Shown one piece after another: positions 16,323-24,308 of a stretch of 43,574 bases of DNA. The notes beneath the pieces are model-generated. The model ran no database searches, was not told where the DNA came from, and saw only the letters and a list, made by a program, of their open reading frames with translations. This DNA comes from Alphaproteobacteria bacterium (lineage in GTDB: Bacteria > Pseudomonadota > Alphaproteobacteria > Rickettsiales > UBA1997): NCBI GenBank assembly GCA_021151765.1, contig JAGKWR010000013.1, forward strand, positions 1 to 43,574. Direction: 5' to 3'. Position 1 is the first letter of the stretch; each line of letters opens with the position of its first letter. The translations under genes were made by a program, and so were the position numbers.

Positions 16323-16754
16323 ATGCAAAAAAATAATTTAAATCATGCTACATGGGAATGTAAATACCACGTAGTTTTCACACCAAAATACCGTAAGAAG
16401 GTTTTGTTTGGCATGTTGCGCAAGTCGCTCAAAGACGTCTTCCATCGTCTATCGTCCCAAAAGGATTGTAAGATAGAGGAGGGTTATTTGATGAAAGATC
16501 ATGTTCACATGCTCATCTCAATTCCACCCAAACATTCCGTTTCCCAGGTCGTAGGTTTTCTGAAAGGAAAAAGCTCGATATGGATTGCTCAAAACATCGA
16601 CAACAAAAAACAAAATTTTGTTGGTCACAAATTCTGGGCTAGAGGATACTTCGTATCAACGGTAGGAGCTGATGAAAAAGTAATCAGGACCTACATCCAA
16701 AACCAAGAATCAGATGATCAAAGACTCGATCAACTGAACCTGTTTAACAGGTAA
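16323..16754 (+). CDS. tnpA: IS200-type HUH transposase TnpA
   Basis: This 143-residue Y1 transposase has the HUH motif DHVHM (H60, H62) and the catalytic tyrosine Y124 in IRTYIQNQE. The N terminus CKYHVVFTPKYRKKVLFG is diagnostic for the IS200 group. The length is normal for the family and the gene looks intact. The protein excises and inserts the element as single-stranded DNA. A terminator-like hairpin follows it at 16767-16783. Confidence 0.95.
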   Translation: MQKNNLNHATWECKYHVVFTPKYRKKVLFGMLRKSLKDVFHRLSSQKDCKIEEGYLMKDHVHMLISIPPKHSVSQVVGFLKGKSSIWIAQNIDNKKQNFVGHKFWARGYFVSTVGADEKVIRTYIQNQESDDQRLDQLNLFNR

Positions 16755-16766
16755 AAAATTAACACA

Positions 16767-16783
16767 AACCGCTTCGAGCGGTT
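16767..16783 (+). terminator. Hairpin after IS200 tnpA
   Basis: AACCGCT-TCG-AGCGGTT is a perfect 7-bp stem 13 bp after the tnpA stop. The T-tract is weak, so it may serve as an IS structural hairpin rather than a terminator. Confidence 0.45.
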
Positions 16784-17121
16784 CATAATCAAACCTCCAG
16801 CTTTGCTGGAGGTTATTGGCTATCTCACATTTTTCTGCAGAACCACCAACAATTTTGATCTGAATAGTTGGATGATTGATGCTAAAATCATGCTCGAGTT
16901 CATGTGCGATTTCCTTTAAGAAATTATTGTCTTGATTACATGCGACAATATGTGAGCAAACAAGGTCATTCCCAGATGTGAAGATCGTGTAGAGCTAATG
17001 AATTTGATTTACATCCATAGATGATTTCACAGATGATGAATATTGTGTTTACAGGAAAGCTTTACCAAAGTTCTTTGAAGCATGATTTTGATTATGTGTC
17101 ATAGTTATTTTCTTATAAATA

Positions 17122-17862
17122 TTAAAATCTCAACCTTATACCAATAGCGATAATAAAATTATCCACTCTTTGCCCAAGCTGTCTTGCAAGATCAGCAGTA
17201 CCAAAAGTTTTAGTGTGATATCGCAAAGCAAAATATGGAGCAAATTTGCGGGTGATTTCATAGCGGGTTTCGGCTCCGATTTCTAAATCAGAAATTCCGG
17301 ATTTAACTTCCAGTTCATTCACATCCTGAGCAAAAAGTTCTGTTTCAAAGTAAGGTTGCGTGATCAATTTTTGTGTCAGAAAAATATCAACTTCCTGCTT
17401 TAAGCGCGCACTGTAATTACCTTTTTCACTCAAGAAAACTTGTGCTTTGGTTTCAAACATTTGTGGGGCGAGACCTTCAAGTCCGATGGTTAAATAGCTT
17501 AGTTTTTGCGTGGTGAAATCTGTGCTGAAATCATGAGAAACTCCAATCTGAGCATCCCAGAATTGAGTAAAATTACGGCTGTAGAGTGCTTGAGCTTCAA
17601 ACTGTTCTTCATATTTACCGTAATTTTTCTTTTCAGAATTAATCCATAAACGGTTGTCGTCACCACCAACCCAACCGGAAAGATCAAAACCTTTTGAACT
17701 GCCATCGCGCGCTTCTCCAACATCTGCTTCAAGGGTAAAAGCGTGAAATATTTGTTGATGATCATCGCCATGATTCATTCCTTGTTTTACACCTTCAGCT
17801 GAAGCGATTTTGGCAAATAAGAAAAATATCAAAAAGGATTTTAGAAAAATTTGAATTTTCAT
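17122..17862 (-). CDS. copB: Copper-resistance outer-membrane protein CopB
   Basis: This is a 246-residue exported protein. Residues 1-22 form a signal peptide (hydrophobic FLKSFLIFFLFAKIASA). The mature part matches CopB/PcoB. Family segments include LEADVGEARDGSSKGFDLSGWVGGDDNRLWINSE, ALYSRNFTQFWDAQIGVSHDF and ELEVKSGISDLEIGAETRYEITRKFAPY. It ends in IAIGIRLRF, with a terminal aromatic residue and alternating strands as in outer-membrane beta-barrels. It probably binds or passes copper at the outer membrane. Its ATG overlaps the copA stop (TAATG), indicating translational coupling. It lacks the long Met/His-rich N-terminal stretch seen in some CopB proteins. Confidence 0.9.
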   Translation of the reverse strand: MKIQIFLKSFLIFFLFAKIASAEGVKQGMNHGDDHQQIFHAFTLEADVGEARDGSSKGFDLSGWVGGDDNRLWINSEKKNYGKYEEQFEAQALYSRNFTQFWDAQIGVSHDFSTDFTTQKLSYLTIGLEGLAPQMFETKAQVFLSEKGNYSARLKQEVDIFLTQKLITQPYFETELFAQDVNELEVKSGISDLEIGAETRYEITRKFAPYFALRYHTKTFGTADLARQLGQRVDNFIIAIGIRLRF

Positions 17863-19502
17863 TATTTACCCTCTTTATCAACGGTAACGGAAGTCATCAT
17901 GCCGCTTGCCATGTGAAGGAGAAGATGGCAGTGAAATGCCCATTCACCGGCTTCATCGGCGGTTAAAAGCAATGAAACTGTTTTGGCTGGAGGAACAATC
18001 ACCGTGTGTTTGTTTGGCATCCATTTCATTTCCTGACCATTTTCTAACTGCATGAACATGCCGTGTAAATGAATTGGATGAGCCATCATGGTTTCATTAA
18101 CAAATTTCAGACGCACTCTTTCACCATATTTTAAGTGGACTGGTTTGGGGAATTTTTCGCCGTTAATTGTCCAGATGTAGCGGTTCATGCTGCCGCCAAA
18201 TTTAAATTCGATTTCGCGAACTGGCTGGCGTAAATCTTTCTGAGGATGAAGGGAGATGAGATCGTAATATTCCAAAGCCTTATTACCTTTTGGAGTGCCA
18301 CGATCTGCCCAACCACCTTTTACATTAGTCATATCCATTCCAGCCATACTCATGCCACCCATGTCCATACTGCTCATGTCGTGACCCATTGCCGAATGAT
18401 CCATGCCTTCCATTTTATCATCACTCATCTTGCCATGATCCATTCCTGACATATCGCCCATATCATCATTACCCATTGCCATATCGGCCATGGTTAAAAT
18501 TGTTCGTGGACGCATTGCTGGAATTTTTCCTTCCATCCCTTCTTTTGGTGCAAGAGTTCCTCTGGCATATCCGGTGCGATCAATTGACTGCGCGATAATT
18601 GAATAAGCCCTATCATCTTTTGGCTCAACAATTACATCGTAAGTTTCTGCAACACCAAAACGAAATTCATCAATTGAAACTGGCTTTACTGGCTGACCAT
18701 CAGCTTCAACCAATTTCATTTTTAAACCAGGAATGGAAACATCATAAATCGTCATCGCTGAAGCGTTGATGAAGCGCAGTTTGATGCGTTCGCCTTTTTT
18801 AAAAATTTCTGTCCAGTTTTGATCGGCTGTTTTTCCGTTGATTAAGAAATGATATTTGGTGACATCTGATAAATCTGTAGGGTCCATACGCATCGAGCCC
18901 CAATCCCAATAATCACGAAAAGTTGTTTTGAATCCGTTCTTTTTTACATCTTTAAAAAAAGTAAAAATTGTGCGTTTGTTGTAGTTGTAATAACTGGAAT
19001 CAATTTTGAGATTGTTTAAAATGGTATTTGGATTTTCTTCACTGAAGTCAGAAAGCACGATTACATAATCACGATCCGCTTTACTTTCGCTTGGCTCAAT
19101 TACAATCGAACCATATACACCTTGCGCTTCCTGTAAGTTGGAATGTGAGTGATACCAGTAAGTTCCTTTTTGTCTGACTTTGAATTTGTAAGTAAAAGTT
19201 GTATGTGGCGCAATGCCGTGAAAACCATTTAAACCAGGCACTCCATCAAATTTTCCATCGAGTAAAATTCCGTGCCAGTGAATTGAAGTTGTTTCATTCA
19301 TCGAGTTTTTGACATGAATCACAACATCTTCACCTTCCTTGAAGCGCAAGGTTGGACCAGGAATCCCACCATTTATTGTAATCGCTTCAACCGCTTTTCC
19401 GGTGATAAAAACATCCTGTTTTTTGATTTCGAGATCATAGGTTTTAGCCAGAGCCGGAGCAACTTGGAATAAAAATAAAAAAATCAGAAGAATTTTTCTC
19501 AT
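17862..19502 (-). CDS. copA: Multicopper oxidase, copper-resistance CopA/PcoA type
   Basis: This 546-residue periplasmic oxidase has a signal peptide (1-19, ending APALA). All four copper-ligand motifs are present: HWHG at 75-78, HSH at 118-120, HPIHLHGM near 480, and HCHLLLHMASGM at 524-535. A Met/His-rich insert of about 50 residues (about 340-392, repeats of MDH and MGG/MSG) is typical of copper-handling oxidases and probably binds Cu(I). It would oxidise Cu(I) to the less toxic Cu(II). It lies between the Cu-ATPase and copB, with a 1-bp gap and an overlap respectively, so the three genes form one operon running leftward. Confidence 0.95.
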   Translation of the reverse strand: MRKILLIFLFLFQVAPALAKTYDLEIKKQDVFITGKAVEAITINGGIPGPTLRFKEGEDVVIHVKNSMNETTSIHWHGILLDGKFDGVPGLNGFHGIAPHTTFTYKFKVRQKGTYWYHSHSNLQEAQGVYGSIVIEPSESKADRDYVIVLSDFSEENPNTILNNLKIDSSYYNYNKRTIFTFFKDVKKNGFKTTFRDYWDWGSMRMDPTDLSDVTKYHFLINGKTADQNWTEIFKKGERIKLRFINASAMTIYDVSIPGLKMKLVEADGQPVKPVSIDEFRFGVAETYDVIVEPKDDRAYSIIAQSIDRTGYARGTLAPKEGMEGKIPAMRPRTILTMADMAMGNDDMGDMSGMDHGKMSDDKMEGMDHSAMGHDMSSMDMGGMSMAGMDMTNVKGGWADRGTPKGNKALEYYDLISLHPQKDLRQPVREIEFKFGGSMNRYIWTINGEKFPKPVHLKYGERVRLKFVNETMMAHPIHLHGMFMQLENGQEMKWMPNKHTVIVPPAKTVSLLLTADEAGEWAFHCHLLLHMASGMMTSVTVDKEGK

Positions 19503-19503
19503 G

Positions 19504-21627
19504 CTAAATTTTAATTGTTTTTAAACGAAGAGCATTGCCTACAACTGATACATCACTCAAAGCCATTGCTGCCGCCGCAATGATCGGACTTAATTGAAAG
19601 CCAAATAAACCTGCCGCTAAAGGAATTGCTAAGGCATTATAACCAAAGGCAAAAAATAGATTTTCTTTGATGTTGCGCATGGTTTTTCTGGAGAGGTGGA
19701 AGGCTTTAACGAGTTTAGATAAATCACCATGCAACAAAACTATTCCGGCACTTTCAATTGCCACATCAGTTCCGTTTGCAACTGCGATTCCAACATCGGC
19801 CATCACTAAAGCCGGAGCGTCATTAATTCCGTCTCCAACCATCGCCACAGCTTTTCCTTCTGATTTTAATTTAGCGATAATTTGACTTTTTTCTTGCGGC
19901 AAAATTTCAGCAAAAACTTCTGAAATTCCTAATTGGCGCGCAACCTTTTCGGCAGTTTTTTTGCTATCTCCGGTGAGCATCACAATTCTTAAACCAAGAT
20001 TTTGTAACTCCTTTACTGCTTCGAGAGTTGTGGGTTTCAGAGAATCTTCAATTGCAAACAGACCGGCAAATTTTTGATTAATCGAAATAAAAATTACTGT
20101 CGCACCATCTTCTTTTAGCTTTTCTGCCATTGATTTCAGCTCTTCACAATCAACTGAATTTTCTGCCAAGAATTTAGCGTTGCCGATAAGAATTTTTTGA
20201 TTTTCAACTTCACCGCTTACACCTTTTCCAATTGGAGTAATAAAATTTTTTGCTTCAGAAAAAGTAATTTTATTTTCTCTCGCATAAGTGGTGATTGCTT
20301 TTGCAAGCGGGTGCTCACTCTGATGTTCAAGACTTGCAGCAAGCTGTAAAATTTCTTTTTCAGCAAAATCTTTTGCCGGAATAATTTTTGTCAGACGCGG
20401 TTTTCCTTCAGTTAAAGTTCCGGTTTTATCAACAACAATTACTTCAACTTTTTCCATTCGCTCCAGACTCTCAGCATTTTTAACAAGCACACCATTTACT
20501 GCTCCCTTACCAAGCGCAACTATTATTGACATTGGCGTTGCAAGACCAAGAGCACAAGGACAAGCGATGATTAAAACTGCTACTGCTGAAATCAAACCAT
20601 GTGCCGGATTATTAGCAAAGAACATCCAGCTCAAAAATGTCATCAATGCAATCACGAGTACCAAAGGCACAAACCATGCTGCAACCTGATCAACTAATTT
20701 TTGAATTTTGGTTTGGCCTTGCTTGGCCTCAGTTACCATTTTAATAATCTGATTTAGCATCGTCTCTTCACCAACTTGCAAAACCCTCATTACAAAGCTG
20801 CCATCCTGATTAATTGTCGCACCGATAATTTTATCACCAACCTGCTTCTTAACCGGCATTGATTCGCCGGTAATCATTGATTCATCAATATTGCTGCTGC
20901 CGGAGGCAATCTCTCCGTCAGAAGGAATTTTTTCGCCTGGGCGAACGCGCAATAAATCTCCGATCTGAATTTGTTCGATCGCAATTTCTTCTTCATTATT
21001 TTTTGTAATGCGATGAGCCGTTGTGGGCGTGAGTTTCATTAAAGCAGAAATCGCACCGGAAGTATTTTTGCGCGCTTTAATTTCGAGAAGCTGACCAAGT
21101 AAAACTAGGGCAGTAATCACTGCTGCGGATTCAAAATAAACTGCGATGTGACCTTCGTTATCTAAAAATTCTGGTGGAAAAATTTGCGGAAATACAATTG
21201 CTATAAAGCTGTAAATCCATGCTACACCTGTTCCTAAAGCAATCAGTGTAAACATGTTGGGAAGTCGGTTTATTACTGACTCATAAGCTCTAACAAAAAA
21301 TGGCCAACCACTCCAGAAGACAACAATGAAGGATAAACCCATCTGAAGTTGTTGCGAGATTTTGATGCTAATAAACTCAAAAAAATGCCCACTCATATCC
21401 AGAAACAGAACTGGCAAAGTCAGAATCAGCGAAAACCAAAAACGTTTTTTCAAATCAAAAAAATCCTTATCAGAAAAATCGTCATCATCATCAACTATCA
21501 GCTCTAAAGCCATGCCACAAATCGAGCAGTTTCCTGGCTCTTTCTGTTTAATTTGTGGGTGCATCGGACAAGTGTAAATCTGATCTGAGTCCAATGATTT
21601 TGATGAGTTACCACAACAGTTTTGCAT
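19504..21627 (-). CDS. CPx-type P1B copper-exporting ATPase
   Basis: This inner-membrane ATPase of 707 residues pumps Cu(I) out of the cytoplasm. Instead of an HMA CxxC domain, the N terminus has a CPMHP..CSICGMALEL module (about 19-43), as in SilP/CopF-like pumps, preceded by a CC pair at residues 3-4. The core motifs are all present: TGES, the CPC metal site in IACPCALGLATP, DKTGTLT, SEHPLAKAI, GDSKKTAE and GDGINDAPAL. Two further helices follow the last of these. It is the first gene of the leftward copper operon, facing a CsoR-type operator at 21651-21662. Confidence 0.95.
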   Translation of the reverse strand: MQNCCGNSSKSLDSDQIYTCPMHPQIKQKEPGNCSICGMALELIVDDDDDFSDKDFFDLKKRFWFSLILTLPVLFLDMSGHFFEFISIKISQQLQMGLSFIVVFWSGWPFFVRAYESVINRLPNMFTLIALGTGVAWIYSFIAIVFPQIFPPEFLDNEGHIAVYFESAAVITALVLLGQLLEIKARKNTSGAISALMKLTPTTAHRITKNNEEEIAIEQIQIGDLLRVRPGEKIPSDGEIASGSSNIDESMITGESMPVKKQVGDKIIGATINQDGSFVMRVLQVGEETMLNQIIKMVTEAKQGQTKIQKLVDQVAAWFVPLVLVIALMTFLSWMFFANNPAHGLISAVAVLIIACPCALGLATPMSIIVALGKGAVNGVLVKNAESLERMEKVEVIVVDKTGTLTEGKPRLTKIIPAKDFAEKEILQLAASLEHQSEHPLAKAITTYARENKITFSEAKNFITPIGKGVSGEVENQKILIGNAKFLAENSVDCEELKSMAEKLKEDGATVIFISINQKFAGLFAIEDSLKPTTLEAVKELQNLGLRIVMLTGDSKKTAEKVARQLGISEVFAEILPQEKSQIIAKLKSEGKAVAMVGDGINDAPALVMADVGIAVANGTDVAIESAGIVLLHGDLSKLVKAFHLSRKTMRNIKENLFFAFGYNALAIPLAAGLFGFQLSPIIAAAAMALSDVSVVGNALRLKTIKI

Positions 21628-21650
21628 ATTATCTTGATTTTTTAGTTAAT

Positions 21651-21662
21651 ACCCTATAGGGT
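21651..21662. promoter_or_regulatory. Candidate CsoR-family operator between divergent copper genes
   Basis: ACCCTATAGGGT is a perfect 12-bp palindrome preceded by TA and followed by TA-rich bases. CsoR-family repressors bind TACCC..GGGTA-type palindromes. It sits in the 77-bp gap between the Cu-ATPase and the outer-membrane protein gene, so one site could control both directions. A csoR-type gene ends the rightward operon. A TATTATAA element at 21673-21680 may be part of a promoter. Confidence 0.65.
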
Positions 21663-21704
21663 TATAGGCTAGTATTATAACTTGAATAAATCAATGAAAT
21701 TAGA

Positions 21705-22334
21705 ATGAACTGTAAAAAGTTTCTCATTATCGCCTTTTTATTGATGCCATTTTCTGCATTTGCCAAACCGATTTCTTATGTCGGCGGCACAATGGTAATG
21801 CAGGAAAATGATGAGACTGGCAGCACTTTACAATTGGATTATACCGTTACTCCAAAATACGCAGTTGGGCTTTATGCCAAGCAAGATCGAGGTGGAAAAG
21901 ATTTTTTTACTGTTGGTCCGCAGTTCAATTATTTAGTAAAAAGATGGAATCTCGAACACGGACAGGGAAATATTTTTAGCATGACTGGCGGTGGAACATC
22001 GCGCTATAATGGAAAAGAAAATCCTTCAGCTTGGACATCAATTCTCGCCGACTACGAAAGCAGAAGGGTCTTATATTCTTACGAAATAAGAGCAATGCAC
22101 GTTAATACTGTTGAAAATTCACTATGGCAACGTGCTCGTGTTGGCTTTGCACCTTATCTAGCTAATTACGAAGATCTTAACACCTGGTTTATGCTACAAG
22201 TTGATTATCACCCGAAAAAAAATAACAGCACGGTAGTTACTCCGTTAATGAGATTTTTTTACAAAACTAATTTGATTGAAGTCGGTGTTAGTAATCGCCG
22301 CACTGCCATGTTCAACTGGATACTACAATTTTAA
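21705..22334 (+). CDS. Putative outer-membrane beta-barrel protein of the copper locus
   Basis: This 209-residue protein has a signal peptide (1-20, ending FSAFA). It is followed by repeated amphipathic strands (SYVGGTMVMQEN, TLQLDYTVTPKYAVGLYAKQ, DFFTVGPQFNYLVKR) and a C-terminal ..MFNWILQF ending in Phe, as expected for an outer-membrane barrel. I do not recognise a named family. It is the first gene of the rightward operon opposite the Cu-ATPase, 16 bp before the HMA protein, so a role in metal export across the outer membrane or in envelope adaptation is likely but unproven. Confidence 0.75.
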   Translation: MNCKKFLIIAFLLMPFSAFAKPISYVGGTMVMQENDETGSTLQLDYTVTPKYAVGLYAKQDRGGKDFFTVGPQFNYLVKRWNLEHGQGNIFSMTGGGTSRYNGKENPSAWTSILADYESRRVLYSYEIRAMHVNTVENSLWQRARVGFAPYLANYEDLNTWFMLQVDYHPKKNNSTVVTPLMRFFYKTNLIEVGVSNRRTAMFNWILQF

Positions 22335-22350
22335 TCTTAAAGGAGGACCT

Positions 22351-22641
22351 ATGAGTAAAAAATTTTTCGTATTAATCTTTTTATCGCTAACTTTGATTAA
22401 TGCTTCAGCAAATGCTGCAATCATTAAGGCTAAGGTTAATGGTCTTGTATGTGCATTTTGTGCAACTGGTATTGAGAAAACTTTCAAGAAGCAGCCAGCA
22501 GTTGAAACTGTGAAAGTTGATTTGAGTACCAAACTAGTGACCATCGAAACCAAAAAAGATCAGGATATTGATGATGCTACAATAACTAAATTGGTTGGTG
22601 ATGCCGGTTACACAATTGTTAACATTGAACGCCAAAAATAA
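22351..22641 (+). CDS. Exported HMA-domain metal-binding protein (MerP/CopZ-like)
   Basis: This 96-residue protein is counted from the ATG at 22351, chosen because AAAGGAGG (22339-22346) is the best ribosome-binding site in the region and lies 4 bp before it. The longer open frame is rejected. Residues 1-22 form a signal peptide (VLIFLSLTLINASANA). The rest is a single HMA fold: KVNGLVCAFCATGIEKTF with the metal-binding CxxC (C34, C37), then VKVDLSTKLVTIETKKD and DAGYTIVNI. It is a periplasmic metal-binding protein that could hand metal to the MerT-like neighbour, whose ATG overlaps its stop. Confidence 0.9.
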   Translation: MSKKFFVLIFLSLTLINASANAAIIKAKVNGLVCAFCATGIEKTFKKQPAVETVKVDLSTKLVTIETKKDQDIDDATITKLVGDAGYTIVNIERQK

Positions 22642-23030
22642 TGATAAAATTTTCTGATTTTAAATTGAGCAGTATTGCTCATACCTTGGCACTCTTTGGA
22701 TCATTTAGCACTTTGTTTTGCTGTGCCCTTCCGGCACTTTTTGTAACGCTTGGTGCGGGAGCTGTTCTGGCCGGAATAGTATCAAATGTTCCGCAACTTA
22801 TCTGGCTTTCTGAACATAAGATCGGCTTGTTTATATTTGCTGGAATTATGCTTTTTATATCAGGCTTAAGCCGCTATTTAACCAGAAATGCACTATGTCC
22901 GATTGATCCGATAAAAAGAGCATCTTGCACAAAACTTAGAAAAATTAGTTTTGGCATTTTTGTCTTTTCACTTACCCTCTATGCGATCGGCTTTTATTTT
23001 GCCTTCATCGCCCAACATTTTAATCATTAA
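22641..23030 (+). CDS. MerT-like inner-membrane metal transport protein
   Basis: This 129-residue membrane protein has three or four hydrophobic segments. The first carries a Cys pair (STLFCCALPALFVTLGAGAVLAG, C27-C28), which is the MerT pattern for accepting a metal ion in the first helix. A second Cys pair (C93 and C101, CPIDPIKRASC) lies in the loop before the last helix. It overlaps the HMA gene by one base (TAATG), as merP and merT are paired in mercury operons. The substrate could be mercury or copper; there is no merA or merR here, so copper or general soft metal is more likely. It may also be a DUF-type relative rather than true MerT. Confidence 0.7.
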   Translation: MIKFSDFKLSSIAHTLALFGSFSTLFCCALPALFVTLGAGAVLAGIVSNVPQLIWLSEHKIGLFIFAGIMLFISGLSRYLTRNALCPIDPIKRASCTKLRKISFGIFVFSLTLYAIGFYFAFIAQHFNH

Positions 23031-23036
23031 AAAATC

Positions 23037-23357
23037 ATGGTCAAAAAAACTAAAAAAGAAAATTGCTGCGAAGATCAATCAACAAAATACCCATATCACG
23101 GTGCAGAAATTCGTCATATTAATCGTGCAATCGGACAGCTTGAAGGTGTAAAAAAAATGATTGAAGAAAGACGCTATTGCACAGAAATTTTGGCTCTACT
23201 TAGCTCAATACGCTCAAGCATTAAATCAGTTGAATCGAACATCATGGAAACCTATCTGGATTCTTGCGTAACCAAAGCTTTTCAAGCTAATAACGAAATG
23301 GATAAAAAGCAGAAAATCAGCGAGCTTAAAAAGATTTTTAAAAAATCCGATTCTTAA
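23037..23357 (+). CDS. CsoR/RcnR-family metal- or persulfide-sensing repressor
   Basis: This 106-residue all-helical repressor belongs to the DUF156 family. The core EIRHINRAIGQLEGVKKMIEERRYCTEILALLSSIRSSIKSVE is diagnostic. C48 and C77 align with the two Cu-ligand cysteines of CsoR (spacing 29). The histidine between them, four residues before the second Cys, is Tyr73. A C-x-C pattern without His is closer to persulfide sensors of the CstR type, so the inducer is uncertain. An extra CC pair is at residues 10-11. It is the last gene of the rightward operon and probably binds the palindrome at 21651-21662. Confidence 0.88.
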   Translation: MVKKTKKENCCEDQSTKYPYHGAEIRHINRAIGQLEGVKKMIEERRYCTEILALLSSIRSSIKSVESNIMETYLDSCVTKAFQANNEMDKKQKISELKKIFKKSDS

Positions 23358-23386
23358 TCTTACTCAACACCAAGCTTCACAAATTT

Positions 23387-24298
23387 TCAATGATTGTGGC
23401 GCTTAACTATCTCACATTTCTCCGCAGAATCACCAACAAGCTCAATCTGAATGGTTGAATGATTGATGCCGAAATCATGATCAAGTTCATGTTCAATTTC
23501 CTTTAAGAAATTACTGTCTGGATTGCATGACAACAATATGTGAGCAGACAAGGCAACATCGCTAGTGCTCATCGCCCAAATATGAAGATCGTGAACTTCT
23601 TTTACGTTTTCTAAACCTGAGAGATATGTTTTTACTTTGGAGTAATCGACATTTTCTGGAACAGCGTGAAGAGAAAGTTTTACTGAATGGATCAATAAAT
23701 TCCATGTTCCAACCACGATCACGAATGCAATTACAAGACTGACTATTGGATCAATCTTTACCCAACCAGTTTTCATCATCACAATACCAGAGATTACTAC
23801 ACCAAGCGAAACTAGTGCATCCGCCGCCATATGCAGAAAAGCACCTCGAATGTTTAAATCTTTCTTACTTCCGGAAACAAAAAACCAAGCTGTGATGCCA
23901 TTAATTAAAATTCCAATAAATGCCACCCAGATTACAGTTTGAGTATTTATTGCAGTTTCAACAGTGTCTAAGCGACCAATTGCTTCCCAGGCAATTCCAC
24001 CAACTGCAACAAGCAGAAGAATAGCATTGGTTAATGAAGCCATGATGGTTGAGCTTTGCAGTCCATAAGTGAATCGCTCGGAAGATTTTCTCTTCGCAAG
24101 AATTGCTGCACCCCAAGCTAAAACTAATCCCAAAACATCTCCTGCATTATGTCCAGCATCGGCAAGCAGAGCGAGTGAATTAGCTTGCAGACCGTAAATT
24201 ATTTCTGCGGTGATAAATGCTGTGTTAAGTAAAATTCCTACGGCAAAAGCTTTATCATAATTTCTTTTTTCTGCGCCGTGATTGTGATCGTGTCCCAT
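23387..24298 (-). CDS. czcD: Cation diffusion facilitator, CzcD type
   Basis: This 303-residue inner-membrane Zn/Co/Cd antiporter has a His-rich N terminus (MGHDHNHG). Six membrane helices include the metal site residues in LLADAGHNAGDVLGL (helix 2) and HMAADALVSLGVV (helix 5). The cytoplasmic C-terminal domain reads VHDLHIWAMSTSDVALSAH. All features of an intact CDF protein are present. The gene is 10 bp downstream of czcA and so is the last gene of the czc operon. A broken relative lies at 16193-17102. Confidence 0.94.
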   Translation of the reverse strand: MGHDHNHGAEKRNYDKAFAVGILLNTAFITAEIIYGLQANSLALLADAGHNAGDVLGLVLAWGAAILAKRKSSERFTYGLQSSTIMASLTNAILLLVAVGGIAWEAIGRLDTVETAINTQTVIWVAFIGILINGITAWFFVSGSKKDLNIRGAFLHMAADALVSLGVVISGIVMMKTGWVKIDPIVSLVIAFVIVVGTWNLLIHSVKLSLHAVPENVDYSKVKTYLSGLENVKEVHDLHIWAMSTSDVALSAHILLSCNPDSNFLKEIEHELDHDFGINHSTIQIELVGDSAEKCEIVKRHNH

Positions 24299-24308
24299 AG
24301 TTTTAATT

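Larger units (their letters stand above)
16217..16820 (+). mobile_element. IS200/IS605-family insertion sequence
   Basis: The element is bounded by the broken CDF remnant on both sides. It has subterminal hairpins: CCTCCGGC-TCT-GCCGGAGG at 16229-16247 on the left and AACCTCCAGC-TTT-GCTGGAGGTT at 16792-16814 on the right. The family uses such imperfect palindromes as transposase recognition sites and makes no target duplication. CTATC is present at both junctions, so the exact ends are uncertain by a few bases. It carries tnpA only; no tnpB is present. Confidence 0.82.
16193..17102 (-). pseudogene. Wrecked CDF (CzcD-like) gene, internally deleted and split by IS200
   Basis: Both ends of a cation-diffusion-facilitator gene survive here. 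From the 5' end (ATG at 17102-17100) it reads MTHNQNHASKNFGKAF. This aligns with MGHDHNHGAEKRNYDKAF of the intact czcD at 23387-24298. After a frameshift it continues NTIFIICEIIYGCKSNSLAL and then jumps straight to HDLHIWE, so about 190 codons of the middle are missing. The C-terminal part continues as DNA similarity to about 16820. There it is interrupted by the IS200-type element, and its last bases (GGCGCTTAACTATC) reappear at about 16203-16216. It is non-functional. Confidence 0.85.

Noticed and set aside
16229..16814. Repeated CCTCC..GGAGG hairpins as a CRISPR-like or REP array
   Set aside because: There are only two copies, placed exactly at the two ends of an IS200 element, so they are its transposase recognition hairpins.
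18246..18598. Two His-rich plus-strand frames opposite the multicopper oxidase
   Set aside because: They are antisense shadows of the Met/His-rich insert of copA; His codons arise from complementing Met codons.
22276..22350. Longer start for the HMA protein
   Set aside because: It would overlap the preceding gene and destroy the signal peptide; AAAGGAGG places the start at the ATG at 22351.
22641..23030. Mercury-resistance (mer) operon
   Set aside because: The MerP/MerT-like pair is present, but there is no merA reductase or MerR regulator, and the context is copper genes with a CsoR-type repressor.
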